From Hyphomicrobiaceae bacterium UBA2767 (lineage in GTDB: Bacteria; Pseudomonadota; Alphaproteobacteria; Rhizobiales; Methyloligellaceae), in contig DEIT01000097.1 in NCBI GenBank assembly GCA_002352635.1, forward strand, positions 2,837-51,472: a DNA stretch of 48,636 bases, in the 5' to 3' direction. A program made the position numbers and the translations under genes. Below are positions 27,117 to 36,457 of the stretch, piece after piece (position 1 is the first letter of the stretch; every line of letters begins with the position of its first letter). The notes below the pieces were generated by a model. That model searched no databases. It had not been told where the DNA came from and saw nothing but the letters and a program-made list of their open reading frames with translations.

Positions 27117-27676
27117 TGGCGATCTGTCAGCACTCCGGACTTTCCTCAACAATTGAACCCGTCACGCTCGCTTGGCTCCCAAACTCGACCCCATCACGAA
27201 GGCCTCACGTCACGGCTACACAGTCAATACAACGGCCCGGCGCCAAACCCTTCAGTGCGTGTAATTCCCACCTTCATGGCATGTTAAGAGGCTAGAACAG
27301 TGGTAACAGTAATTTGCCCGCACACAGAATATGTGGCCGCGTTGCTGGTTTTGTCTGGCAGTGCTCTCCTAGTCTCAAAGGTTGTCCCTTGATCACCGGT
27401 TCTGTCAAATGCACTTCTGATAGAACAATAGCGATGATAGGATGACAAGGAACTGGATTTCATACGATTTTAGCAAATATCAGGGCGCAAGCTCGTGCGT
27501 TTTGTGATAATGGTGAACCTCGCAGAATTCAATAAAATCGGATCCGGCACGGTGGCCTTTAGCCAGAAGCCAACTGTGCTTTTCCGGTCGCGGGAGCACC
27601 GCGGTTTCCAGCCGGCGACCGAGCACTTCCCAAGACAGGAAGCACCGTTGACTGCCGGACGAGAAGGTTTCTAACG
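27117..27676. other. Divergent intergenic region, no gene recognised
   Basis: About 560 bp between the ligase operon (minus) and the deacetylase gene (plus). It should contain both promoters. No coding frame, strong hairpin or repeat stands out. Confidence 0.4.
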
Positions 27677-28597
27677 ATGCCGAAACCTGTATTGACGTGC
27701 GTTCTTTACCACCACATTCGCGATGATCCAGGCCCGTTCCTGAAACATCTGAATATCACAACAAGCCCCGACGTGCTTCACGATCACATTGAATACTACC
27801 TCGAGAACTACGATGTCGTTGATGTCGACACGATCATATCGGGCGAACTTCCGCCCAAGCCGCTTCTTGTAACATTCGACGACTCATTCAGGTCCACCCT
27901 AGAGATCGCCGCTCCCCTTATGAAGAAGCATGACGTTCCCGGAGTGGTCTTCCTCAACCCTGAAATGATTACTGAACGGGCCTTCTGTCTCGACAATCTG
28001 ATGAGCTACCTTGTCAGTGAGCACGGGCCAGATGCCCTTGCCTCCATTTTGAGCGAGAACGGAGCGGAGCAACCGACTGTCGGAGACTATTTAGCAAATC
28101 ACGTTACGCGCGGAACACTACAGGACAGGCGGAACCTGAAGCAGCGAATTCTAGACAGACTGGGTTGCACGGAAACAGATCTGTGGGAAGAAAGCGCCCT
28201 TTACCTTCGTCCGAGTGACGTAAAAGAGTTTGTCACGTTCGGACTAGAGGTTGGCAACCATACCGCCAGCCATGTCCACTGCCGCACTCTAAAGAATAGC
28301 GAACTGAGCGAGGAAATAGGCCGCAGCAAGCACACTCTGGAAAGCCTGAGCGGCGCCGAGGTTCGCACATTTGCGTTTCCCTACGGCAACAGCAAAGACG
28401 CGACGCCCGCCGCGCTTGGTGAAATCCGGCAAAGTGGTCACTCAATGATTTTTCTCGTTCACGCTCGCAGCAATAGAAAGCGCCCCGCCGCCGATATATG
28501 GTATCGCATAAGCCTGACTAAGGAGAACACGGACATACTCTATCCGAAACTGCGCATACTGCCGAAAATTCGCAGCGTCCTGAGAGGAACGCATTGA
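27677..28597 (+). CDS. NodB-type polysaccharide deacetylase
   Basis: A 306-residue carbohydrate esterase family 4 protein. Motif 1 is TFDDS with D68 and D69, and motif 2 is H-T-A-S-H with metal ligands H195 and H199. A later AFPYGN is the usual PYG-type motif. Between motifs 1 and 2 lies an insertion of about 90 residues, longer than in compact NodB domains. No signal peptide is evident, so it may act on a cytoplasmic lipid-linked intermediate. The ATG at 27677 has AAGG nine bases upstream. Together with PIG-L it suggests that the polymer has free amino or hydroxyl groups after deacetylation. Confidence 0.88.
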   Translation: MPKPVLTCVLYHHIRDDPGPFLKHLNITTSPDVLHDHIEYYLENYDVVDVDTIISGELPPKPLLVTFDDSFRSTLEIAAPLMKKHDVPGVVFLNPEMITERAFCLDNLMSYLVSEHGPDALASILSENGAEQPTVGDYLANHVTRGTLQDRRNLKQRILDRLGCTETDLWEESALYLRPSDVKEFVTFGLEVGNHTASHVHCRTLKNSELSEEIGRSKHTLESLSGAEVRTFAFPYGNSKDATPAALGEIRQSGHSMIFLVHARSNRKRPAADIWYRISLTKENTDILYPKLRILPKIRSVLRGTH

Positions 28598-28989
28598 GAA
28601 CATGCCAACACGGGCCGTCAGTGACTGGCTGAGGGTAAGTTACTAACCGTATATACGATCGCACACGTGTGGCAACACACAACACTTCACCGTCTTTGCA
28701 ATAGGTGATTTAGAAGGGAGGCGGTCAAGTTTTGGATTTCCTCAAATCCGGAATTCTGCCGAATTTGTTTACTGACATTTATCAGTGCGGTCCCTAACGA
28801 ATACAGCCTTCACAAACCGACAGAGCCAGATAGCTGAGGATCCCGAAAACCCTGCAAAGTAACTTCGATGTCGACCCACCGTGTGAAATATGGTGAGCGT
28901 GCCCCCCTTCCCTGCCGGCTAGCGACGATGCCGGGAAATTCGATATTGTTCCTCTTGTCATAACCGGGACGATGAAGGGCCCATCAAAT
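28598..28989. other. Convergent intergenic region
   Basis: 392 bp between convergent genes. A short perfect hairpin, GGATTT-CCTC-AAATCC, lies at 28736-28751, but no T-tract follows it in either direction. No gene is visible. Confidence 0.35.
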
Positions 28990-30297
28990 CTACTTCTTGA
29001 AGACCGAGTTATAGGCCGCGAGCAACTGTTCTTCCTGTTTTGCCCAGTTGGCCACATCGGCAAGGCGTATCATGCCCGCATCTGCTTTTTCCTTTCGCAG
29101 CGAAGGGTTGTCCAACAAGTCTTCGATTTTTCGCGCCAGCTCGACGGGATCGTTGTTTGTTGCATACAACGAGACATCGCCGGAAATTTTCATGTTCTCC
29201 GTGAGATCGAACTGAACGAACGGAATTCCGAGAGCCATATATTCAAATACCTTGTTCATCGACACTTTGTCGTTGTAATTGTTTTTCGGGTCCGGAATCA
29301 CCCCAACATCAAATGTCGATAGAGCGCGCAGAAGGTTCTCGCCGGACAAATAGCCAGTGAAAGTTACGTGATCATCCAGATCAAGGTCGCGTGCCAAGCG
29401 CTGGAGATTTTCAAGCTGCGGACCCGAGCCAACAATCAGGCACTGTATGTCGCGCGCCGGGCTTTGGGTAACCAAATACTCCATAGCCTTCAGCAGCAAA
29501 TCGACACCGTCTTGCTCAGCCATGATCCCGACATAGCCCACGACCTGTTTTCTGCCGTTTCGCAATTTCCTATCGGCAGGCCTCCGCTTGAATCGGCTGA
29601 TGTCGGGTGTACTTTGCACGATGAAGACACGCTCAGGACGCATGCCGCCACGCTCGACCGCAATCTTTTTGAATGTTCCATTTGTCGCGATTGAGACGTC
29701 TGCAACCGCGAAGGTCAGACGCTCCAGCAGCAGCAATACCCGATGAACAAGACCTTCCCGGCCAAATTTGATCGGATAGAGTTCAGGTGTCAGGTCGTGC
29801 TGGTCGAAGACGAACTTCTTGCGGAAAAACAGCTTAAAAAACAAACCTATAAAGACGATCGTGTCGGGCGGATTACAAGCTTGAATGACGTCGAATCCCG
29901 GCTTGAACAAGATCCGCCAAGCAAGCACGAACTCCCAGAATAACGCCGACAGATACTCGACAATATAGCCTGCGGGCGTCGATGCATCATAGGGAATCGG
30001 ATGCCGGAAGACATGAATACCTTCCAGCAATTCATAGCGTGCCGTGTGATCGCCGCCGACGGGACAGATGATGGAAACCACATATCCCGCGTCCCTGAGC
30101 GCGGTTGCCTCCTGCCAGACCCGGCGATCAATCGGGACCGTCAGGTTTTCGACAATTATGAGAATCCGTCGGTTTTTTTCAGCCACTTCATGCGCTCTAT
30201 TGCAAGTTCGACTTGTTTTCGGTTCGTCAACTGGTATGGCGCTAACGATGTCGGCACCGGGCACAACCTCAGGTAGAGAGGTTGGCAAATTACTCAA
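28990..30297 (-). CDS. Family 4 glycosyltransferase (GT-B fold)
   Basis: A 435-residue GT-B enzyme. It opens with a poorly conserved ~42-residue N-terminus. Then come RILIIVENLTVPIDRRV, an FDQHDLTPELYP region, the GSGP phosphate loop at 290-293, and an acidic region in a VFEYMALGIPFV context. The PIDRRVWQEA and QHDLTPELYP segments are typical of WcaI/WsaF-like family-4 enzymes of capsule loci. The start is a TTG at 30297; the variable N-terminus means the true start may lie further in. It stands alone on the minus strand. Sugar specificity unknown. Confidence 0.87.
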   Translation of the reverse strand: MSNLPTSLPEVVPGADIVSAIPVDEPKTSRTCNRAHEVAEKNRRILIIVENLTVPIDRRVWQEATALRDAGYVVSIICPVGGDHTARYELLEGIHVFRHPIPYDASTPAGYIVEYLSALFWEFVLAWRILFKPGFDVIQACNPPDTIVFIGLFFKLFFRKKFVFDQHDLTPELYPIKFGREGLVHRVLLLLERLTFAVADVSIATNGTFKKIAVERGGMRPERVFIVQSTPDISRFKRRPADRKLRNGRKQVVGYVGIMAEQDGVDLLLKAMEYLVTQSPARDIQCLIVGSGPQLENLQRLARDLDLDDHVTFTGYLSGENLLRALSTFDVGVIPDPKNNYNDKVSMNKVFEYMALGIPFVQFDLTENMKISGDVSLYATNNDPVELARKIEDLLDNPSLRKEKADAGMIRLADVANWAKQEEQLLAAYNSVFKK

Positions 30298-30603
30298 TAA
30301 TGACTTACAACGTATTCATGTCGAACCTGCAGGGATCAAACGCAATAACCTTAATAGTAGCAGCATGAGTCAATCTGAGTTGCTGTTATCCAGCCAAGCC
30401 TTGCAGCGTGAAAATGATCGTCAACTTTCCGGATTACGGCTGATGTCAGTACGAAATACCGGTAGTAACTAAGCAGCTTATCGCGGACTGATAGGGTCTA
30501 TGTCGATTTCATCGGCAAGATTGGGCAAAGTGGTGCGGGCGTATCACCGTCCTTCAAGAGGAGTTTCACTCCGTTTCTGGCCGGGCCGAACACAACACGG
30601 CTG
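30298..30603. other. Intergenic region, no gene recognised
   Basis: 306 bp between the end of rfbD and the glycosyltransferase start. In a standard rfbCBDA cluster rfbA would follow rfbD here, but I find no rfbA-like N-terminus (no LAGGSGTRL-type motif). Confidence 0.4.
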
Positions 30604-31515
30604 TCACTCTGATTGTGATGATAGGAGGTGCGCGACACACTTCGCCGTGCCGTCACTCCAATGCGGCAGTTCGATGCCGAAACGCGCTTTCAATTTCGTG
30701 CAGTCGAGCCGTGAATTTGCCGGCCTGCGTGCTGGCGTCGGGTATTGTTCTGTCGAAATCGGCACAACGCGCGCCGTCGGACCGCCATGCCGCGCGGATT
30801 CTGAGAATATCTGTTGCGCGAAGCCGCACCAGCTAGTCTCACCGCTACCGGCGGCGTGATAAATGCCCCATGGCGCCTTAGCATTCTTACTGCTCAAGAT
30901 CTGGCTCGTAATCTCCATGATCGCGGTAGCTAGATGCGGCGCATAAGTCGGGCACCCCTGCTGATCGGCAACGACGGAGATCTCCTTGCGTTCTCTAGCA
31001 AGGCGGAGCATCGTCCTGACAAAGTTGCTGCCCCAGGGACTATAAACCCAAGAGGTGCGCAGAATGATGTGCCTCGGACAAACGGCGGTGATGCGTTTTT
31101 CTCCCTCCAACTTGCTGAGGCCATAGGCGTTGACGGGCCCGGTTGCATCAGTTTCAATATAGGGGCGCTCAAGGGTTCCCGGAAATACAAAATCGGTAGA
31201 GACGTGGATCATCGGGATGCCGCCGAGTTGGCACTTTTCCGCCAGCGCGGCGGCGCCTTCAGCATTTACGGCGAAGGCCCGCCCCTCTTCCGTCTCCGCC
31301 TGATCAACGCCCGTATAGGCGGCGCAGTTGACGACCAGTGCCGGTTGGTACTGTTCCATCGCAGCAGTAAGAGTTTCCGGATTTGTGATATCGAGCACTA
31401 GTCGCCCGATTGCAGCGACACTGAGCTCCGAGTTGGTGGTTGCGTTGGCAACCTGCATCAGGGCGCGGGCAAGCTGACCCTCCGCGCCCGTTACGAGGAT
31501 ACTTGGAGCGCTCAT
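30604..31515 (-). CDS. rfbD: dTDP-4-dehydrorhamnose reductase
   Basis: A 303-residue extended-type SDR that reduces dTDP-4-dehydro-L-rhamnose to dTDP-L-rhamnose with NAD(P)H, the last step of the pathway. Seen: glycine motif TGAEGQLA (9-16), DITNPE (42-47), STDFVFPG, and the catalytic Tyr131-Lys135 pair in YGLSK. Length matches the family. Its ATG overlaps the stop codon of a small remnant of rfbB, so the ancestral order was rfbC-rfbB-rfbD. Cytoplasmic. Confidence 0.94.
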   Translation of the reverse strand: MSAPSILVTGAEGQLARALMQVANATTNSELSVAAIGRLVLDITNPETLTAAMEQYQPALVVNCAAYTGVDQAETEEGRAFAVNAEGAAALAEKCQLGGIPMIHVSTDFVFPGTLERPYIETDATGPVNAYGLSKLEGEKRITAVCPRHIILRTSWVYSPWGSNFVRTMLRLARERKEISVVADQQGCPTYAPHLATAIMEITSQILSSKNAKAPWGIYHAAGSGETSWCGFAQQIFSESARHGGPTARVVPISTEQYPTPARRPANSRLDCTKLKARFGIELPHWSDGTAKCVAHLLSSQSE

Positions 31516-31670
31516 GGACCGCCCTGCACATACGCTGCGGCTGTGCCAAGACCGGGCCTTTCATTCCGGCGCACTTGCGTGGTGAAAGGATCCCGTAGGG
31601 TGTGACCGTCCAGGCGGCAGCGAACAGCACAACCGGCAAGTCCGAGCCCCGCTGTTACGACAATCCTCAT
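31512..31670 (-). pseudogene. Internally deleted rfbB remnant between rfbC and rfbD
   Basis: A 52-residue reading frame with a strong ribosome binding site (GGGAGGT, four bases before ATG at 31670). It begins MRIVVTAGLGLAGCAV, which lines up with the RfbB Rossmann start (MRVLITGGSGFIGSAV in the intact gene at 32937). It then passes to RNERPGLGTA, which resembles the usual C-terminal RxERLGLG of RfbB. Some 300 central codons are missing. Its TGA overlaps the ATG of rfbD. Position between rfbC and rfbD is exactly where rfbB stands in standard clusters. Two glycines of the NAD loop are altered. It may still aid translation of rfbD by coupling. Confidence 0.62.
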
Positions 31671-31713
31671 TGATACCTCCCGGGCATCCTATATCCGCCG
31701 TACAGATTGCCGG

Positions 31714-32298
31714 TTAGGCGGGACTTTGCACATCGGTGCCGTCATAGGCGAAATAGGCAGGCAGGTCCTGCAGCCGCGGCAACGACCGGTCCTTGTCCGA
31801 GAGGACTGCTTGCACCGGCGTCACCGGCCAGTCGATCCCGAGCGAGGTGTCGTCCCACACCACGCCCTTATCGCAATCCGGGTCGTAGTAATCGGAGACC
31901 TTGTAAATGACCTCGGTATCTGGCTCGAGCGTGCAGAATCCGTGAGCGAATCCTCTCGGCACCCAGAACTGACGCCAGTTGTCCGCACTCAGCGTGACCG
32001 CGACATGTTGGCCGAACGTAGGAGAGCCGTCGCGTATGTCGACAGCAACATCGAATATCGCGCCACGCGTGACGCGGACCAACTTTTCCTGAGCACGGGG
32101 AGAAGTCTGAAAATGCAAGCCTCTGACCGTACCCATCCGTTTTGACAGCGAATGGTTATCCTGCACAAAAGGGATCGTGATCCCGGCCTGATCCATCGCC
32201 CGTTTGTTGTATGTCTCTGAAAAGAAACCTCTTTCATCACGGAATATTTCCGGTGTCAGGAGCACCGGCCCCGGTAATTCGAACAGCGAGATATTCAT
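31714..32298 (-). CDS. rfbC: dTDP-4-dehydrorhamnose 3,5-epimerase
   Basis: A 194-residue cupin-fold enzyme that epimerises C3 and C5 of dTDP-4-dehydro-6-deoxy-D-glucose. Seen: FRDERGFFSETY (19-30), the active-site histidine H62 in VRGLHFQ, and FWVPRGFAHGF. Length and motifs fit the family fully. It is the first gene of the minus-strand rfbC - rfbB remnant - rfbD unit. Cytoplasmic. Confidence 0.95.
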   Translation of the reverse strand: MNISLFELPGPVLLTPEIFRDERGFFSETYNKRAMDQAGITIPFVQDNHSLSKRMGTVRGLHFQTSPRAQEKLVRVTRGAIFDVAVDIRDGSPTFGQHVAVTLSADNWRQFWVPRGFAHGFCTLEPDTEVIYKVSDYYDPDCDKGVVWDDTSLGIDWPVTPVQAVLSDKDRSLPRLQDLPAYFAYDGTDVQSPA

Positions 32299-32936
32299 CG
32301 GTTCTGTCTATCCCGAAACACGATTGAACCGCCAAATCCGGGAAGGTCCAATACGTTCAAAGCCTCTAGACCCACCTCGGGTCCTATACCAAACATAGCG
32401 CCGACCGGCTTCGCTTTTAACCTCTGAGGAAATTGTTAAGCAATCGGTTCACCTGTGCCAAGCTGTGCAGGACATGATCCGAGCTCGGGCACCTTGCCAA
32501 CTCAACATTTGCATTAGACCAGGTCAGCACAAGAATTCGCCATCCTCGCACTATTAACCGAGATTGATTATAACGTCCCGGATTTCTTTGCGCTGCAACA
32601 CTTTTTTGGCATCCTGGGATATGATGCGAGGTTTGGTGGCGAATAGCCATCCTCGCACTATTAACCGAGATTGATTACAACGTCCCGGATTTCTTTGCGC
32701 TGCAACACTTTTTTGGCATCCTGGGATATGATGCGAGGTTTGGTGGCGAATAGCCATCTGGGCGAAGGCATAAGACAACTTCAAGTCACCGGGTCGTCCC
32801 GCCCGTGCATGATTGCGGTGTCACTTTTGGCGGCTAGAACCGCTCAAGGCGCGGAAGTCTTTTAAACTATAAGGATGCCATCGTCAGACGAGGAGACTAT
32901 GCATTCAAGTCTGGAGTCCGTCAGGTTGGAGATATT
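32299..32936. other. Divergent region between rfbC and rfbB with a tandem repeat
   Basis: About 640 bp between divergent rhamnose genes. It contains the 107-bp tandem duplication listed separately. The last ~80 bp upstream of rfbB hold its presumed promoter and a GGAG ribosome binding site before the ATG at 32937. Confidence 0.45.
32539..32752. repeat. Two tandem copies of a 107-bp sequence
   Basis: Copies at 32539-32645 and 32646-32752 differ at one base that I can see (TTATAACG versus TTACAACG). The first bases of a third copy (GCCATC) follow at 32753. On the minus strand each copy encodes the same C-terminal-looking stretch, RIISQDAKKVLQRKEIRD followed by about six residues and a stop. 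So the unit may be the duplicated 3' tail of a lost gene. I cannot name that gene. Confidence 0.9.
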
Positions 32937-34001
32937 ATGCGCGTATTGATAACAGGTGGAAGCGGCTTCATTGGATCAGCGGTCATCCGCCACATCATTG
33001 GCAGCCACAGCGCGCATGTTCTCAATGCAGACAAGCTCACCTACGCAGCAATGCCGGAAGCTCTGGAGGATACGGTCAATAGCGATCTCTATGCCTTTTC
33101 GCGCTCCGATATATGCGATGCCCCGGAATTGGATCGCCTCTTTGCGGAATTCGAACCGGAAGCGGTGATGCACCTTGCGGCCGAAAGCCATGTCGACCGT
33201 TCGATCGACGGGCCAGCCGATTTCATGCAAACCAACTTTATTGGAACCTATACGCTTCTCGAAGCTGCACTACGCTATTGGTCGGGACTCAGCCAGACGC
33301 GGCGGCGGTCATTCCGATTTCATCACGTTTCTACTGACGAGGTTTATGGATCCCTTGAACTTGATGATCCGGCATTCACTGAACAAACTCCCTACAATCC
33401 GCGCTCGCCCTATGCCGCGTCAAAAGCCGGATCAGACCATCTGGTCCAAGCATGGGGTGAGACTTATGGTCTTCCCGTCCTCGTCAGCAACTGCTCCAAC
33501 AATTTCGGACCTTGGCAATTCCCCGAAAAGCTGATTCCGGTAACGATCATCAATGCCCGAGAAGGCGAGCCGCTGCCCGTTTACGGCGAGGGACGCAATG
33601 TGCGTGATTGGCTATTCGTAACTGACCACGCCAAGGCGCTGTGGACAGTCCTCACGCAAGGACGTATCGGTGAAGTCTACAATATTGGCGGTAACTCCGA
33701 GAGGCAGAATATCGATGTCGTTCGTGCGATTTGTGAATTGATGGACGTGCGCTTTCCCGATCATGCGCCTCACAACCGGCTGATCACCTTTGTTACCGAC
33801 CGGCCAGGCCACGACCAGCGTTACGCTATCGATGCGACAAAAATCAAACGAGAATTGGGTTGGGAACCGACGGTCACTTTTGAGGAAGGACTGGCCTCAA
33901 CACTCGACTGGTACCTTGCTCATGAAAGCTGGTGGCGCAATATCAGAACCAAACTCTACGACGGTAGGCGCCTTGGCCTGACCAGCGGACTTCGCGCATA
34001 G
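32937..34001 (+). CDS. rfbB: dTDP-glucose 4,6-dehydratase
   Basis: A 354-residue extended SDR that converts dTDP-glucose to dTDP-4-dehydro-6-deoxyglucose using bound NAD+. Seen: GGSGFIG (7-13), the catalytic triad region STDEVYG with T133-D134-E135, and Tyr159-Lys163 in YAASK. Full length. It is on the plus strand, apart from rfbC and rfbD, and is followed by rfbA after about 250 bp. The intact copy therefore replaces the deleted rfbB between rfbC and rfbD. Confidence 0.95.
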   Translation: MRVLITGGSGFIGSAVIRHIIGSHSAHVLNADKLTYAAMPEALEDTVNSDLYAFSRSDICDAPELDRLFAEFEPEAVMHLAAESHVDRSIDGPADFMQTNFIGTYTLLEAALRYWSGLSQTRRRSFRFHHVSTDEVYGSLELDDPAFTEQTPYNPRSPYAASKAGSDHLVQAWGETYGLPVLVSNCSNNFGPWQFPEKLIPVTIINAREGEPLPVYGEGRNVRDWLFVTDHAKALWTVLTQGRIGEVYNIGGNSERQNIDVVRAICELMDVRFPDHAPHNRLITFVTDRPGHDQRYAIDATKIKRELGWEPTVTFEEGLASTLDWYLAHESWWRNIRTKLYDGRRLGLTSGLRA

Positions 34002-34252
34002 TCTCGGGGGCGAGCAATGAGCTCTGTCATTTTCGCAATGAAAACTGGGTTCACGGACAACGCTGCTGATCGGAAGTCTTCCAGACGCACTGTCCAGGGC
34101 CCGGAACGCATTCGGCAAATCGTATACTGAGCCGGCGGATTGATGGTGCAATTCTCGAGAATGGCGGGACTGAACGATCATTCGGTATCGCGCAAACACT
34201 TTGGCGCACCAGCCTGCAGGCGCTAGTTCGCCCACCTGAAAGGGAACAGTTT

Positions 34253-35119
34253 ATGAAGGGGATCATTCTTGCGGGCGGCAGCGGTACGAGGCTCTACCCG
34301 ATTACGCGAGCAATGTCCAAACAGCTCTTGCCAATCTATGACAAACCGATGATCTACTATCCGCTTTCGGTTCTCATGCTGAGCGGAATCTCCGATATTC
34401 TCATAATCTCCACACCCCATCATTTGCCGCTCTACCAGGACTTGCTGGGTGACGGATCGCAGTGGGGAATTTCATTATCCTATGCGCCCCAGCCCAAACC
34501 CGAGGGTTTGGCACAGGCCTTCCTGATCGGTCGTGAATTCGTCGGTTCTGATCCAGTCGCGCTAATTCTGGGAGACAATATCTTCTACGGTCACGGATTG
34601 CCTGAACTGTTGCAGAGCGCGACGGCGCGCGAAACCGGCGCGACCGTTTTCGCCTACCGCGTTGCCGACCCGGAGCGTTACGGCGTTGTTAGTTTTGATG
34701 AAAGCGGCAAGGCAATCGGTATTGAGGAAAAACCCAAGCAGCCAAAATCGTCCTTCGCGGTGACCGGGCTGTATTTCTATGACAACGACGTCGTTGATAT
34801 CGCACGCAATATCCGCCCGTCGGCTCGTGGAGAATACGAGATTACCGATGTCAATCTTGCCTATTTGAAGCGCGGCGACCTTTTTGTCGAACAGATGGGA
34901 CGTGGTTACGCCTGGCTCGACACCGGAACGCAGGAGGCACTTTTGCTGGCCGGGCAATTCGTGCAGACCATAGCGCAGCGGCAGGGCTTGAAGATTGCCT
35001 GCCTTGAAGAAGTTGCGTGGTATCTGGGACTTATCGACGATGCCAAACTCGAGGAGCATATTGCGCATCACCGCGGGAACGAGTACGGGCGCTATCTCCA
35101 GAACCTGTTGCGCACATAG
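34253..35119 (+). CDS. rfbA: Glucose-1-phosphate thymidylyltransferase
   Basis: A 288-residue nucleotidyltransferase making dTDP-glucose from glucose 1-phosphate and dTTP. Seen: the signature LAGGSGTRLYPIT at the N-terminus, SKQLLPIYDKPM, LGDNIFYGH, and EITDVN near residue 195. Length matches RmlA. The ATG at 34253 is preceded by GAAAGGGA at good distance. It follows rfbB on the plus strand and converges with the C-methyltransferase operon. With rfbB, rfbC and rfbD it completes the dTDP-L-rhamnose pathway. Cytoplasmic. Confidence 0.95.
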   Translation: MKGIILAGGSGTRLYPITRAMSKQLLPIYDKPMIYYPLSVLMLSGISDILIISTPHHLPLYQDLLGDGSQWGISLSYAPQPKPEGLAQAFLIGREFVGSDPVALILGDNIFYGHGLPELLQSATARETGATVFAYRVADPERYGVVSFDESGKAIGIEEKPKQPKSSFAVTGLYFYDNDVVDIARNIRPSARGEYEITDVNLAYLKRGDLFVEQMGRGYAWLDTGTQEALLLAGQFVQTIAQRQGLKIACLEEVAWYLGLIDDAKLEEHIAHHRGNEYGRYLQNLLRT

Positions 35120-35236
35120 AGATTTGCAGCACGAGGCTTATATTGCCTCGTATTGTTCTGTCAGGAAAGAGGCGGCGAGACACTTGCAGCCGGCGAAAAG
35201 ACAGAAACACAGCAAAAGTAGCCGATGGTCTTTCGC

Positions 35237-36457
35237 CTATTGAAGGGTCTTCAACTCCGCCTCGACCCCCATTTTCGAGAGTTCCGCACCGATCTCCTGT
35301 TCGTAGAGCGCATTGGGGATAATAACAACGTCGGGCTGCAGTTCGGCGAGACGTTCGGGAGCCAAGATCGGATGCGCGGATCCGGCAACGAATTTTCCTT
35401 GTTTGCGAGGGTTCAAATCGACTAGGCAAGCAACCGCCTCAAGCGCGGCAGGTACGGCGTTCACAAATGTGACGCCCTTCGATCCCGCCCCCCAAACTGC
35501 CACTTTCCTGCCTGAGCCGGCGAACACGCCAAGTTCATGTTGCCAGCGATCCAAATGCCGCTTTGCGGCCTTTCCAAACCGCTGGCAGACGGTCACCTGT
35601 TCCTTTGCGTCAGCTTCCGCGCGAACCGAGGCTTCGGCATGTTCGCTAGTGTCCGCCTCGATCATCACAAACTGGTTGCCGAACCCTGTGGCGGTTTCGA
35701 GAACGTGAAAACCCGCGCGCGCAAAAAGAGCGCCCAGCGTCGACCGTGTCCAGTAGGTATAATGCTCGTAGATAAAATCCCACAGACTGCAGCTCTCCAA
35801 AATCCAGGTGGTGTTGGGAACTTCGAAATAAAGTGCCGACTGGCGCTTGCCCACAGCCTCGCGAATACTGGCCAGAAGACCCAATGGGTCGCGAAGATGC
35901 TCCAACACATGACGGCATATCACCAGATCGAAATGCGTAGGAAGATTGCCGGTCTGGAACGCCTTGGGAACGATCTCCACGCTTTCGCCAACGAATCCAC
36001 GCTTGTCATGCCGCTCCATCGAGGGATCGAACCCGATACCCTTGCAGGCCCCAGCCTTGACCATCTGCTTCAGGAAATATCCGTCGCCGCAGCCTATTTC
36101 CGCTACTGTCTTTCCGGTAAGGCCATGACGCTCGATGAGACCCTCGGCGAGTTGCTCAGCGAAGATCTGAAACCTCTGCGAAAAATGGAGTGCATTCTCA
36201 TAGTCAGGCGCGTACTCGACCTTGGATGCGTCGAAGGCGGCGTTGTAAATCAGCCCACAACCCTCGCAGCAGACGAGTTTGACATCGCCCTTGGCGGCGC
36301 CAGCAGCGCGCGTCTTCTCGACCCATAAAACATTGCAGAAAACGGGAACATGGCGCAGATCGAAGAAAGCACTACCAGCCTTGGTGTTGCAGACTGGGCA
36401 GGCAGACGATGATGGCTGGTCTTTCTCAGCGTGTCTTGTCTCGTACTCTGTCATCAT
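35237..36457 (-). CDS. Sugar C-methyltransferase, zinc-ribbon type (1)
   Basis: A 406-residue protein of the TylC3/TcaB9-like nucleotide-sugar C-methyltransferase family. N-terminal zinc site: C20-x2-C23 and C64-x2-C67. SAM-binding motif I: AEIGCGDGYF (119-128). The IYEHYTYWT segment keeps the Glu-His pair that acts as base in the family. C-terminal Rossmann-like domain: VAVWGAGSKGVTF. These enzymes methylate a 4-keto sugar at C3. The ATG overlaps the preceding methyltransferase stop by four bases. Last gene of the minus-strand operon. Substrate probably a CDP- or dTDP-4-keto-6-deoxy sugar; not determined. Confidence 0.86.
   Translation of the reverse strand: MMTEYETRHAEKDQPSSSACPVCNTKAGSAFFDLRHVPVFCNVLWVEKTRAAGAAKGDVKLVCCEGCGLIYNAAFDASKVEYAPDYENALHFSQRFQIFAEQLAEGLIERHGLTGKTVAEIGCGDGYFLKQMVKAGACKGIGFDPSMERHDKRGFVGESVEIVPKAFQTGNLPTHFDLVICRHVLEHLRDPLGLLASIREAVGKRQSALYFEVPNTTWILESCSLWDFIYEHYTYWTRSTLGALFARAGFHVLETATGFGNQFVMIEADTSEHAEASVRAEADAKEQVTVCQRFGKAAKRHLDRWQHELGVFAGSGRKVAVWGAGSKGVTFVNAVPAALEAVACLVDLNPRKQGKFVAGSAHPILAPERLAELQPDVVIIPNALYEQEIGAELSKMGVEAELKTLQ

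Noticed and set aside
28736..28751. Perfect hairpin GGATTT-CCTC-AAATCC between convergent genes
   Set aside because: No T-tract follows in either direction, so I do not call a terminator.
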